Position numbers and translations under genes: made by a program. Below, one piece after another: positions 15,947 through 24,539 of a stretch of 64,000 nucleotides of DNA (the first letter of the stretch is position 1; the number at the start of each line of letters is the position of its first letter). This DNA comes from Sphingobium scionense (GTDB lineage Bacteria; Pseudomonadota; Alphaproteobacteria; Sphingomonadales; Sphingomonadaceae): NCBI RefSeq assembly GCF_014197035.1, contig NZ_JACIEU010000001.1:186001-250000 (forward strand), given 5' to 3'. The notes under the pieces were generated by a model. It saw nothing but the letters and a program-made list of their open reading frames with translations, was not told the origin of the DNA and made no database searches.

Positions 15947-15981
15947 GTCTGCTTTCAGACAACCAATACAAGAAAGCAGAC
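15947..15981. terminator. inverted repeat after apbE, possible terminator
   Basis: A perfect 10-base inverted repeat, GTCTGCTTTC / GAAAGCAGAC, with a 15-base loop, lies between the converging apbE (+) and YcxB-like (-) genes. There is no long T-run, so termination is only plausible. The arms could also be the relic of a small mobile sequence. Confidence 0.4.
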
Positions 15982-16014
15982 CTGAGCTTGGATGCTATCT
16001 GAGCAGTAAGCGGT

Positions 16015-16512
16015 TCACACCGTCACCGGAAACGAATCTAATTGCTCCTGTGACAGCGCCCGGCTGGGGATAAAATTCATGAGGGCATCGCTTTGACGAA
16101 GGATAATGGTGTCCTGCCCCTTCACGATTTTCACGAAATCTGACCATGAGAACTGAGAATGGCCACGGGATGAAGTAAACGAGACGCCACTTTCCGACCA
16201 TTCTACAGTAGTATTGTCGTGCAAGGACTTCTGTTGATCGAAGATTCGTCTGACTTGGCAAGGAAGCCGCAGATAGGCCGAAAAAAATATCAATGAAAGG
16301 AACGCAATCCAGTATCCAAGACCAATTGCAGCGGCAATTGGAACGGAAACAATATCCCATTGCCAAGCAGCTGCCATCGCCATCGCGGCAAGTGTTGCAC
16401 CCCCACCAACATAGGCTCGGATCACCCGTTTTGACTGGAGTGTCACTCGGAAATTGAGCCTATAGGCTCCGAGCAAGTCTTCTGGTGTGGCTTGAAATGA
16501 GACCGTTTGCAT
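16015..16512 (-). CDS. YcxB-like two-helix membrane protein
   Basis: 165 residues. Two membrane helices lie at about 38-80 (GGGATLAAMAMAAAWQW and VPIAAAIGLGYWIAFLSLIF) after a soluble N-terminus of 36 residues. The C-terminal half (TTVEWSESGVSFTSS, WSDFVKIVKGQDTIILRQ, FIPSRALS) matches the YcxB-like domain of unknown function. It converges on apbE with no shared operon. ATG at 16512 is chosen over an upstream TTG; neither has a good ribosome site. Base use is a little more AT-rich than its neighbours, which may indicate recent acquisition. Confidence 0.7.
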   Translation of the reverse strand: MQTVSFQATPEDLLGAYRLNFRVTLQSKRVIRAYVGGGATLAAMAMAAAWQWDIVSVPIAAAIGLGYWIAFLSLIFFSAYLRLPCQVRRIFDQQKSLHDNTTVEWSESGVSFTSSRGHSQFSWSDFVKIVKGQDTIILRQSDALMNFIPSRALSQEQLDSFPVTV

Positions 16513-16608
16513 TGCCAATTAAATGCCGACGTTCGAAAGGCCATGCAAGGTCCGCTTTTTGGCAAATCAATTGCCGGGGTAATGGGCAACAAGCGGTCGT
16601 TCTAGGCC

Positions 16609-16724
16609 ATCCTCCTCTGTAAGGGGAGGTGGCTGGCCGTAGGCCAGACGGAGGGGTGTCGCCCTCTCGATAGGGCGACACCCCTCCACCACTTCGTGGT
16701 CCCCCTCCCCTTGCAGGGGAGGAT
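16609..16724. repeat. dispersed palindromic repeat (sphingomonad type)
   Basis: A mosaic of nested inverted repeats. The outer arms are ATCCTCCTCTGTAAGGGGAGG-like and CCCTCCCCTTGCAGGGGAGGAT-like, each itself a small hairpin. The centre is a near-perfect stem, GGAGGGGTGTCGCCCT / AGGGCGACACCCCTCC, at 16650-16687. Repeats with this wording occur in many copies between genes in sphingomonad genomes, as I recall. The region holds no gene and separates two minus-strand genes. Confidence 0.75.
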
Positions 16725-16804
16725 TTTACCGCCGCACTTGGTCGTCAGTCGTCAAGGTCCGCCTCAACTTGCTTCCGGACCTCCCAGACTTCGCCAATCC
16801 GCCC

Positions 16805-19363
16805 TTAATAAACGTCGCGCTTGTAGCGGCCGGCCTCGGCCAGATCGTTGAGCGCCGCCTCGCCCAGGATCGCGATCAACGCCTCATGGACGCTCTGCGC
16901 CATCCCTTCCAGGCTGCCGCAGACCAGGATGGTCGCGCCCTGGCCGATCCGTTCGCGCAATTCCGCGCCGGCGTCCGCCAGCAGATGCTGGACATAGCGG
17001 CCGCAATCCGCATCGCGCGAGAAGCTGCGGTCCAGCCGTGCCAGCGTGCCGTCCGCCAGCCAGGCCGACAGTTCCGCATCGAAATAGCGCTCATACGCCC
17101 GGCTGCGCTCGCCGAACAGCAGCCAGTGGCCGCCAATCCCGTCATGGGCGGCCGCGCGGAGGTGGGCGCGCAGCCCGGCAATGCCGGTGCCATTGCCGAT
17201 CAGGATCATCGCACCGCGCGCCGCCGGATCGGTGCGGAAGCCCGGATTGGGCCGCACCCGCATCATCGTCGTCTTGCCCGGCACCATATGCGCGGTCAGC
17301 CAGCCCGAGCCGATGCCCAGCCGCCCGTCCCCATCGCGCACCTGCCGCACCACCAGGTCCAGCACGCCATCGGCCATGATCGACGCCGCCGAATATTCGC
17401 GCGCCGGCAGGGGGCGCAGCGCGCGCGCCGCGGCCATGGTGAGCGGGGTTCCGGCGTCGGGCAGCATCGCCCGCGCCAGTTCCGCCCGCAACGCCGCCGG
17501 CGCCGCGATCAGGTCGCCCTCGGGCGCCTGGCTGGCCAGCAGCGCCTCGACCGCCTCGGGCGCATTGCACGGGTGCAGTTCTACGATATCGCCTGCCTGC
17601 CATTCGGGCACATCCGTGCCGACCGGCTCGAACTGCAGATGATAGGCGGTCAGCGCCGGGCTGCCGGGATTGAGCGCATGGCGCGCCACCAGCCGCCACG
17701 GCGTGAACGGGATCACCGTCTGGCCCCGATCGCCCTCGCCCGCGCCCAGATCATGCAGCGCATCATGCCAGGCCCGCTCCGCCGCTTCATCTTCATGCCC
17801 CATGGCGATCAGCGGGAAGAGCCGCTGCGCGCGCGCCCCCGCCATCCAGCCGTCGACCGCGATGCCGAAGGCGCAGAAATCGGGATATTCCCGGTCGCCG
17901 ATCGCCAGCACGCCATAATGGAGATGGCCAAGATCGATCGCGCCGCCGCGCAGCAGGCGGCTGGCAAAGCCGCGCGCCATGTCCGGCGGCTCGCCCTCGC
18001 CATAGGTCGAAACAACGAACAGGATGCGCTGCGCCCCCGCCAGCATGTCACGGGTCAGCCGGCCGACCGGCACCACCTGTGCCCGCACCCCGCCATGGGC
18101 CAGCGCCTGCGCCGCGTTGCGCGCGCGAATCTCGGCCGTCCCGGTCTGGCTGGCATAGACGATCAGCAGGTCGCCGCCGCCCATGTCGCCACCCGCAACC
18201 GCCGCGACATCGCCGGCCAGCGCCCGCGCCGCCTGCTTGCGCTTGCGGCGCGAGAGATAGAGCAGGAAGCCCGTCACCGTGAACAGCGGCATGGTGAGGC
18301 TGGTCAGCATCATGATGATCCGGCCGGGCAGCCCGAAAAAGGCGCCGCGGTGCAGCTCATAGACGCTCTGGGTGATGATCACGCCCAGCGGCCGGCGATC
18401 ATAGAGGTCGCGCTTCTCCAGCGCATAGCTGGCCGGATCATAGCTATATTTGTCGGTCTGGCGCAGATGGCGCGCGCCTTCGGGCCGGGCGTCGAAGCTG
18501 ATCGTCTTCATCGGCTGCGACGGCGCCGGCTGGGTGATGCGCACCCAGACATAGTCATGGCCGGTGGCGCGGCGGAAGGCGGTCCAGGCCGGATCGATCG
18601 ACGGTCGCGGCGCGATCCCCTCGCGCTTTTCCGACCGCCGGCCTTCCTCGCCCGGCGCCTTGCCGGTCAGGCTGTAGATCACCCCCTGCCGATACCAGTC
18701 ATAGCTCCACCACAGGCCGGTGAGCGCACTCAGCAGATAGAAGAGCAGCACCCAGGTGCCGATCACGACATGCAGCGCGCGCCACAGGTTGCGCCCGGTC
18801 TTGCGCAGGTCGAGCACCAGCCAGGCACGCCAGTCCAGCGCTTGGCGCGGCCAGCGCAGATAGAGGCCGGACAGAGCGAAGAAGATCAGCGCAATCGCGC
18901 TGAAGGCAGTGATCTGCCGGCCGATGCCATTGCCGCCGCCCGGCAGCGCCAGCCAGCGATGCAGGTCATCCATCAGATGGAAAAAGCCCTCGCCCGCCGG
19001 CGCGCCCAGCCAGGCGCCGGTAGCCCGATCGACCTGCCCCTGCTTGCGGCCGCGCCCTTCGCTCGACGACAGGCGCACGCTGTGCGACCGGTCGCGCGCC
19101 ATTTCCCAGTCCAGCCGCGCGATATAATAGCCCGGATTGTCGGCCTGCACCCTGGCGATCAACTGGTCGGGCGACAGGTCCGGTCTGGAGGGCACGCCGG
19201 GCGCATAGAGGCGCGGCGACAGCGCCTCGCTGATCTCGTCCTCGAAGCTAATGGTCGCGCCGGTCACGCCCATCAGCGCCAGCACCAGGCCGGCGGTAAT
19301 CCCCAGGAACCAGTGGATCTGGAACAATATGCGCTTGGTCACCTGGGCTCCGTTGGCTGCCAT
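16805..19363 (-). CDS. PepSY-TM / flavodoxin / NADPH-flavin reductase fusion (ferric reductase-like)
   Basis: 852 residues in two halves. The N-terminal ~390 residues are a PepSY_TM unit with four helices (FQIHWFLGITAGLVLALMG, then ITAFSAIALIFFALSGLYL, VIGTWVLLFYLLSALTGLWW and IIMMLTSLTMPLFTVTGFLL) and histidines at their ends, probably binding haem. Next come a flavodoxin domain (LIVYASQTGTAE, VVSTYGEGEPPD) and an FAD/NADPH reductase module (AMILIGNGTGIAGLRAHL), ending YKRDVY as in the sulfite-reductase flavoprotein group. This gives a path from cytoplasmic NADPH through FAD and FMN to the membrane, suited to ferric-siderophore or periplasmic flavin reduction. ATG at 19363 is preferred because the in-frame ATG at 19396 is only a few bases from a Fur-like box; 19396 remains possible. 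Confidence 0.85.
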   Translation of the reverse strand: MAANGAQVTKRILFQIHWFLGITAGLVLALMGVTGATISFEDEISEALSPRLYAPGVPSRPDLSPDQLIARVQADNPGYYIARLDWEMARDRSHSVRLSSSEGRGRKQGQVDRATGAWLGAPAGEGFFHLMDDLHRWLALPGGGNGIGRQITAFSAIALIFFALSGLYLRWPRQALDWRAWLVLDLRKTGRNLWRALHVVIGTWVLLFYLLSALTGLWWSYDWYRQGVIYSLTGKAPGEEGRRSEKREGIAPRPSIDPAWTAFRRATGHDYVWVRITQPAPSQPMKTISFDARPEGARHLRQTDKYSYDPASYALEKRDLYDRRPLGVIITQSVYELHRGAFFGLPGRIIMMLTSLTMPLFTVTGFLLYLSRRKRKQAARALAGDVAAVAGGDMGGGDLLIVYASQTGTAEIRARNAAQALAHGGVRAQVVPVGRLTRDMLAGAQRILFVVSTYGEGEPPDMARGFASRLLRGGAIDLGHLHYGVLAIGDREYPDFCAFGIAVDGWMAGARAQRLFPLIAMGHEDEAAERAWHDALHDLGAGEGDRGQTVIPFTPWRLVARHALNPGSPALTAYHLQFEPVGTDVPEWQAGDIVELHPCNAPEAVEALLASQAPEGDLIAAPAALRAELARAMLPDAGTPLTMAAARALRPLPAREYSAASIMADGVLDLVVRQVRDGDGRLGIGSGWLTAHMVPGKTTMMRVRPNPGFRTDPAARGAMILIGNGTGIAGLRAHLRAAAHDGIGGHWLLFGERSRAYERYFDAELSAWLADGTLARLDRSFSRDADCGRYVQHLLADAGAELRERIGQGATILVCGSLEGMAQSVHEALIAILGEAALNDLAEAGRYKRDVY

Positions 19364-19399
19364 CCGAAAGCCCAGCCTATTACGCATCTGCAACATGAA

Positions 19400-19420
19400 T
19401 GCAATTGCGACTTAGTTTCA
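19400..19420 (-). promoter_or_regulatory. candidate Fur box of the PepSY-flavodoxin reductase gene
   Basis: On the plus strand the sequence is TGCAATTGCGACTTAGTTTC, sharing TGCAATTGCGA with the site at 12752 upstream of the PepSY operon. It lies just upstream of the possible start codons of this minus-strand gene, where it would block transcription. Two genes of one electron-transfer system sharing this box supports joint iron control. Confidence 0.5.
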
Positions 19421-19504
19421 TATGCGGTCATGACCCGCACGATGCCCCATCGAAATCACGTGCCCCTCGTGCCGCCATGGTCCCCCGACGGCAGCGGTGC
19501 CGAT

Positions 19505-21640
19505 TTACTCCACCATTACCCGCACCCGGCCGAGATTCTGGATGCGGGCATAGGGGGTGGCCGCATCACCCTTGCGCTCCGACGCGATGCGCAGCGCGGG
19601 GAAATAGGTGCCGGGGACAGCGAAGATGTGGCGCGTCGTCAGTGTCAGGCTATTCCCAGAACCGCCAGGTAGCTTGGCCTTCTCGGCAAAGGCGCCACTG
19701 CCGTCGAAATCCCATTCCGCCGACACGATCCGGCCGGTGCCCGGCGGCACGCTGATGGTTGCGCGGAAGGTGACGGCCGTGCCGGGTTTCACCACCGCCT
19801 TCGCGCCGCCATTGGCGGTGACGCTGGCGACCGGCTGGATGCCACCGCGCGCGGCCGCATCGGCCGGCACGATCACCTGGCCATTGTCGATGCGATAGGC
19901 GGTGTTGGCCGGCGGCGTAGCGCCCTTTTCCACCCAGGCGGACAGGTCGCGCAGCGCCTGTTCCAGCACGCCCAGATAGCTGACCGTGCGGGTCGGGTCT
20001 TCCTGATGGCTGCTGTCTCCGTGCAGCGCATGGTCGGTGAACCAGATGCGGAAATTCTGGTCGGCACCCGCGCCCTGCGCGGCGATCACCCGCTGGCGAT
20101 ACCAGTCGCCCTGCCAGGGCATGGCCTCGCGATCCCACAGATTTTCGACCAGGATCATCTTGCCCTGGAACTGGCCGGTCATCGGCGGCTGGCCCATCGG
20201 CTTGCCGGTGGTCGCGGCGGTAAAGAGCGGCCCCAGCAGGAAGGGGCGCTGGGGATAGAGCGGCTTGCCATCGGCCCCGCGAAACTGGTCCCAAACCGGA
20301 TAGCCGGCATCGGCCGGCGGCACCTGATGCCAGTGATAGGTTTCGGCGGCGAGGAAATTGCTGTTGTCGACGCGCACCTGATCGCCGGTCTTCAACAGGT
20401 CGACGGTGGCATCATCCACCACGCCCAGGATCACGACATCGCCGGCGATGCGGTTGATCGTCAGCCGCTTGCCCTGTGCCGCGCCCGACCCGATAATCAG
20501 GTCGCCGCCGACGAAATAGGTGGCGGGCGGCGGGCTGGACAGGCGGAAGGCGACGATGCGCTGCGCCGCCCGGCCCTGCAGCGCAGCAAAGGCATTGTCG
20601 ACATTGGCAGCGCCGTCGGTGATGCGCGTGTCAAGCTTCAGTTCGGCCGCCTGCGCCGCGCTGATCGGCGCGGCGACGGTCGCCTCATGCTGCAACCGAT
20701 AGCCCGCAAAACTCTTGGGATCATCATGGCCGAGATAGCCCGGCTTGGTCCAGAAATCAGTGAAATAGCCGGCGTCCGCCATCACCATCCCGCCATAAAG
20801 GGCGGCAAAGCCATGGATGCCCATCGTCTTCCAGCCGAACCAGCTGGGTGTCGGGAAACCCATCGCCGTCACCTCGCGCAGCACCGACGCCTGCTGCGGC
20901 GTCAGCCCGGCATAGGGATCGCCACTGCCGCCCGGCTCCACCGCATCCAATATCTGCGGGAACTTGTCGTTGAGCACCCGCATCGCACGCATCCGCACGG
21001 AGAACATGTTGGGCGGCGCCATCGGCGATCCCAGCACATAGGGAACGACACCGTCCCACACGCCGGTCGTATTCTCGATCGACCCGACCGTGCGGAAGCC
21101 GCCGCCGCTGCCGCCAAAGGCATAGCCATAGGGACGCTTGCCGCCGTACATCTGCTGCGCGACGACGCGCGAATAGCGGGCCGATGCGGCATTGGCGCGA
21201 TAGGCGGCGATGGTGAAGTCGTTGGGCTTGCCCGGCATGCCCACCTGGTCGCGGCCGCCGCCATTGGTCTCGACATAATAGCCGCCCGACGCGATCGCGA
21301 AGCCGATATAATCTTCCTCGCCGTCCGTCAGCTTCTGCGCCAGATTCTCGTCATCGGGAACCGGCGTGATATGCTGGAAGAAGCGGCCCTGATACTGCTT
21401 CTTGTCGGGAAAATAGAAGGAGAAGCGTGTCTCCGTCCCCTTGAATCCGCCATGCACATAGCGGTGCCGCACCGGCGCATCACGCCATTCGTCGATATCG
21501 ATATAGGGCTGGGTGAAGAGCGGGTCTTCGGCTGCGGTGGTCGGGGCGCTGCTCGGCTGAGCGTCGGCGCCGGTCCCCGCTGTCGCGACCAGGGCCAGTG
21601 ACAGGGCTGTCATGCAGAGGGCAATCGATCGGCGCATCAT
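19505..21640 (-). CDS. secreted alpha/beta-hydrolase-like protein with C-terminal PKD-like domain
   Basis: 711 residues. A signal peptide (MMRRSIALCMTALSLALVAT) ends near ADAQ. The central part has a nucleophile-elbow-like AFGGSGGGFRTVG (Ser178), followed by conserved-looking aromatic segments and a late DHALHGDSS that could supply the catalytic His. The order fits tannase-like or other secreted alpha/beta hydrolases, but no close family is certain. Residues about 620-711 form a PKD-like beta domain (AEWDFDGSGAF, HIFAVPGTYFPALR). The start follows GGGAGAG. It lies 19 bases after the small acyl-CoA dehydrogenase stop, so it is probably the last gene of that minus-strand operon. It may hydrolyse an ester of the compound the cluster degrades (inference). 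Confidence 0.65.
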   Translation of the reverse strand: MMRRSIALCMTALSLALVATAGTGADAQPSSAPTTAAEDPLFTQPYIDIDEWRDAPVRHRYVHGGFKGTETRFSFYFPDKKQYQGRFFQHITPVPDDENLAQKLTDGEEDYIGFAIASGGYYVETNGGGRDQVGMPGKPNDFTIAAYRANAASARYSRVVAQQMYGGKRPYGYAFGGSGGGFRTVGSIENTTGVWDGVVPYVLGSPMAPPNMFSVRMRAMRVLNDKFPQILDAVEPGGSGDPYAGLTPQQASVLREVTAMGFPTPSWFGWKTMGIHGFAALYGGMVMADAGYFTDFWTKPGYLGHDDPKSFAGYRLQHEATVAAPISAAQAAELKLDTRITDGAANVDNAFAALQGRAAQRIVAFRLSSPPPATYFVGGDLIIGSGAAQGKRLTINRIAGDVVILGVVDDATVDLLKTGDQVRVDNSNFLAAETYHWHQVPPADAGYPVWDQFRGADGKPLYPQRPFLLGPLFTAATTGKPMGQPPMTGQFQGKMILVENLWDREAMPWQGDWYRQRVIAAQGAGADQNFRIWFTDHALHGDSSHQEDPTRTVSYLGVLEQALRDLSAWVEKGATPPANTAYRIDNGQVIVPADAAARGGIQPVASVTANGGAKAVVKPGTAVTFRATISVPPGTGRIVSAEWDFDGSGAFAEKAKLPGGSGNSLTLTTRHIFAVPGTYFPALRIASERKGDAATPYARIQNLGRVRVMVE

Positions 21641-21659
21641 CTTCTCTCCCGTCATGGTG

Positions 21660-22640
21660 TCAGACCGCCGCTGCCAGCGCCGCCCTGCCCGTTTGTTCGT
21701 CCCAATGATCCGCGTCGCCGCCGAGCGCGCAATTAAGCATCGCCCGCTTCAGGAACAGGTGGCAGGGATGCTCCATGGTGAGGCCAATGCCGCCATGAAG
21801 CTGGATCGCCTCTTCCGCGACCAGCCGATAGACGGCGCAGGCCAGCGCCTTGAGCGCGCCCAGTGCGATGATATCGGTATCGGCCTGCTGCGCCCGGCTC
21901 CAGAACAGGGCGTCGGCGGCGGTCAGTTGCGTTCGCATGTCGGCGACGCGATGCTTGAGCGCCTGGAACAGCGCCAGTGGCCGGTCGAACTGTTGCCGGG
22001 TTTCCAGATAGGCGACGGTCATCGCCAGCGCCGCCTCCGCGCCGCCCAGGCTGTCGCCCGCCAGGCAGAAGAGGCGCAGCGCCTCGATCCGATCGGCCAG
22101 CGCGCAGGCGGCATCCCCCTCTGCCAGCGTAAGGCCCGGCCCTTCGACCGTAACATCGAACAGGCGCCGACTCTTGTCCCACCCGATGCGATAGGTGACG
22201 ACAAACTGCTCCGCCGGCACCAGCGCCACCCGATCGGCTGTAACGTGCAAAACATGGCTGGCAGTATCGGCATCGGGCACGCATGTCAGGCGATCGGCGC
22301 CATCCAGCCCGCCTGCCAGCGATGCGGTCATCACCTCGCCGGCCATGGCATCGGCGATCAGCGCGTCGCGCTCGGGCAGGTCATTGGCCGCCGCCAGCGC
22401 CTCGATCGTCAGCATCTGCGCCAGCACGGGGCCGGGCACCAGCACCTTGCCCACGCCCTGATGGATGACGCCCGCCGCCTCGCGGCCGAGGCCCAGGCCG
22501 CCCAGTTCCTCCGGCACGCCCATCATCAGCCAGCCCATCTCGGCGATCAGCGCCCAGCTCTGCGCCGCATCCGGGGCCAGATCGCTCTGGCCGAAGGCCT
22601 TGTCGGCGGCGTCCTGCACTTCCGCGCGGGTCATGTTCAT
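21660..22640 (-). CDS. acyl-CoA dehydrogenase, short (partner) subunit
   Basis: 326 residues, shorter than the usual ~380. The N-terminal and C-terminal ACAD helices are recognisable (WALIAEMGWLMMGVPEELGG; RQQFDRPLALFQALKHRVAD; QLHGGIGLTMEHPCHLFLKR), while the middle beta domain is reduced. Such short ACADs work as partners of a full-length ACAD in alpha2beta2 enzymes that desaturate bulky or steroid-like acyl-CoAs. Its ATG overlaps the stop of the full-length ACAD as ATGA, supporting a two-subunit enzyme. Substrate unknown. Confidence 0.88.
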   Translation of the reverse strand: MNMTRAEVQDAADKAFGQSDLAPDAAQSWALIAEMGWLMMGVPEELGGLGLGREAAGVIHQGVGKVLVPGPVLAQMLTIEALAAANDLPERDALIADAMAGEVMTASLAGGLDGADRLTCVPDADTASHVLHVTADRVALVPAEQFVVTYRIGWDKSRRLFDVTVEGPGLTLAEGDAACALADRIEALRLFCLAGDSLGGAEAALAMTVAYLETRQQFDRPLALFQALKHRVADMRTQLTAADALFWSRAQQADTDIIALGALKALACAVYRLVAEEAIQLHGGIGLTMEHPCHLFLKRAMLNCALGGDADHWDEQTGRAALAAAV

Positions 22641-23845
22641 GCCGCGCCCTCCTTCAGCGTCCAGCTCTTGGGTTCGCGCGGCATGCCGACCAGCCGTTCC
22701 GCGATGATATTGCGTTGCACCTCGTCGCTGCCGCCGGCGATGGTCCAGGCATAGCTGTTCATGAAATCGGCCATCCAGTTGCCGGTCTCCATACCGCCAC
22801 CAAAGGTGATCGGGCTGTGATATTGCGCGTCGATGCCGCCCAGCCGCAGCCCGAGCGCGGTGAAGTCCCGCAGCGTGCGCGAATAGGACAGTTTGACGAT
22901 CGACGCGTCGCCGACCCGCTCGATCCCGGCGATGCGGTTGGCGAGGAACTGGTCGGCGACGGCGCAGGTGGCATCTACCTTGGCGCTCAGCCGGCCGAAG
23001 TCGCGGACTATGCCGCTATCTTCCTGCCGGCCCTGTGCCCGGATCAGATCGGCCAGCCGCCACAGGGCGCCACGCAGCCGGGCGCTCAGTTCCAGCAGGG
23101 TCAGGCCGCGTTCGGAGGAGAGGGTGGATTGCGCGACGGCCCAGCCCTGCCCCTCTTCGCCCAGCCGATCGCTCACGGGAATCTCGACATTGTCGAGGAA
23201 CAGCTCGGCAAATTCCTCGTCACCGTGAATCTGGTGGATCGGCCGCGCGGTGACGCCCGGTGCCTTGAGGTCGAGCAGCAGATAGGTGAGGCCCGCCTGT
23301 TTCGGCCCGTCATTGCTGGTGCGCACCAGCAGCAGGCATTTGTCGGCGAACTGGCCCATGGTCGACCAGAGCTTCTGACCGTTCACCACATATGTGTCGC
23401 CGACCCGCTCGGCGCGGGTGCGGACATTGGCCAGGTCCGATCCGGCATTGGGCTCGGAAAAACCCTGGCACCAGATTTCACCGGCCAGGATGCGTGGGAT
23501 CAGCAGCGCCTGCTGCTCCTCGCTCGCCCATTCGAACAGGGTGCAGGCGGCATGATAGGTCGACATGAAGGACAATAGCAGCCGAGGCGTATCGGCGCGC
23601 GCCAGTTCCTCATAGAGGATCTTCTGTTCGGCGAGACTGCGGCCGCCGCCCGGCCATTGGGCCGGCCAGTGCGGCACGGCATAGCCTCCCTGGACCAGCT
23701 TCGCGAACCAGTCGCGCTGGATCTGCAGGAAGGCGGACTCGCTGCTGCTGCGGTCGCGCCAGCCCTGCGGCGCATTGTCGGCCAGCCACTGGCGCACTTC
23801 CTGCCGCAGCCCGTCGAGCGCATCGGTCAAAGCCTGCCCCTCCAT
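22637..23845 (-). CDS. acyl-CoA dehydrogenase, full-length subunit
   Basis: 402 residues with the ACAD pattern: EELARADTPRLLLSF, WCQGFSEPNAGSDLANVRT (FAD/substrate loop), NGQKLWSTMGQFADKCLL, and a C-terminal GGSDEVQRNIIAERLVGMPR. It oxidises an acyl-CoA to the 2-enoyl-CoA using FAD, passing electrons to ETF. ATG at 23845 is used because AGAGGAA precedes it and the ACAD fold starts there. It is translationally coupled (ATGA) to the short ACAD. The ending GGSDEVQRN instead of EGT is typical of the steroid-type heteromeric group. Confidence 0.92.
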   Translation of the reverse strand: MEGQALTDALDGLRQEVRQWLADNAPQGWRDRSSSESAFLQIQRDWFAKLVQGGYAVPHWPAQWPGGGRSLAEQKILYEELARADTPRLLLSFMSTYHAACTLFEWASEEQQALLIPRILAGEIWCQGFSEPNAGSDLANVRTRAERVGDTYVVNGQKLWSTMGQFADKCLLLVRTSNDGPKQAGLTYLLLDLKAPGVTARPIHQIHGDEEFAELFLDNVEIPVSDRLGEEGQGWAVAQSTLSSERGLTLLELSARLRGALWRLADLIRAQGRQEDSGIVRDFGRLSAKVDATCAVADQFLANRIAGIERVGDASIVKLSYSRTLRDFTALGLRLGGIDAQYHSPITFGGGMETGNWMADFMNSYAWTIAGGSDEVQRNIIAERLVGMPREPKSWTLKEGAA

Positions 23846-23983
23846 CCCGTTCCGGTTCCTCTCATGCCCGACGCTAGGCCCAATTGCGCCGCCCCCCGCA
23901 AGATGGCGGGCGGCGATATCCCCAAGGCGATGGCTGGTAAGCCCTTCCTTCGATCGGACACGCAACGACGCAACCACCCCCTC

Positions 23984-24069
23984 CGTCATCCCGGACTTGA
24001 TCCGGGATCCATTCAGCGCTCGCTCTCAACCGTAGCGCTGAATGGATCCTGACCTCCGTCAGGATGACG
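23984..24069. repeat. intergenic inverted repeat (REP-like)
   Basis: A long imperfect hairpin. CGTCATCC (23984-23991) pairs with GGATGACG (24062-24069), and TCCATTCAGCGCT (24008-24020) pairs with AGCGCTGAATGGA (24034-24046). An inner CCGGACTTGATCCGG adds a small palindrome. Wording such as GTCATCCCGGACTTGATCCGGG is a common dispersed repeat in sphingomonads, as I recall. It lies between two minus-strand genes and carries no reading frame. Confidence 0.7.
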
Positions 24070-24084
24070 AGAAGGGAAATGGCG

Positions 24085-24399
24085 CTAGATCGCCACCTCG
24101 ATGATGCCGTCGACGATGCGGACGGGATAGGTGGCGATCGGTTCGCTCGCCGGGCCGGTCAGCGGCTCGCCGGTCTCCAGGTCGAAACGCGCGCCATGCG
24201 CCGGGCAGGCGATCCAGCCCAGGCGGATGCGGCCGCAGGCGAGCGGTTCGTCGGCATGCGAGCAGAGCGCGGCGATGGCGTGAATCTGTCCGTCGCTATT
24301 GCACAGCAACAGCGCGCGACCATCAATGGTCACCGCCTTGGTTTTCCCCAGCGGCACGTCGTCATAGCATGCCACTGCCCTGAAATCGCTCTCACTCAT
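24085..24399 (-). CDS. Rieske [2Fe-2S] ferredoxin
   Basis: 104 residues, the standard size of a Rieske-type ferredoxin from oxygenase systems. Cluster ligands are Cys46 and His48 (CSH) and Cys65 and His68 (CPAHG). It carries single electrons from a reductase to a Rieske oxygenase in the cytoplasm. No reductase gene is present in the window; two oxygenase alpha subunits at 27901 and 34889 are candidate partners. It is divergent from the acyl-CoA dehydrogenase at 24540 across 140 bases. Confidence 0.93.
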   Translation of the reverse strand: MSESDFRAVACYDDVPLGKTKAVTIDGRALLLCNSDGQIHAIAALCSHADEPLACGRIRLGWIACPAHGARFDLETGEPLTGPASEPIATYPVRIVDGIIEVAI

Positions 24400-24506
24400 G
24401 ACGGAAAGCTGCCCAAGCCGGCGGAGCGCGGCAAGGGTCTGCCCGCGCCCATCACCGGGGCGTTCTCTTGCCCGCCGCCCTGTCGCGGCGCGCTGCTCTT
24501 AAGTAT

Positions 24507-24532
24507 CGCATCCCTGTTGGGCAGGGGATGCG
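24507..24532. promoter_or_regulatory. 26-bp inverted repeat in divergent promoter region
   Basis: CGCATCCC (24507-24514) and GGGATGCG (24525-24532) form perfect 8-base arms around a 10-base centre, ending eight bases before the acyl-CoA dehydrogenase ATG and covering its G-rich ribosome site. It could be an operator for a TetR- or MarR-type regulator shared with the divergent ferredoxin gene, or an RNA hairpin that hides the ribosome site. No regulator gene is in this cluster. Confidence 0.4.
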
Positions 24533-24539
24533 TGGACCA

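Noticed and set aside
16769..19672. A 967-residue plus-strand open frame opposite the PepSY-flavodoxin reductase
   Set aside because: The minus strand has clear flavodoxin, FAD and NADPH motifs. The plus-strand translation is Arg/Ala-rich noise.
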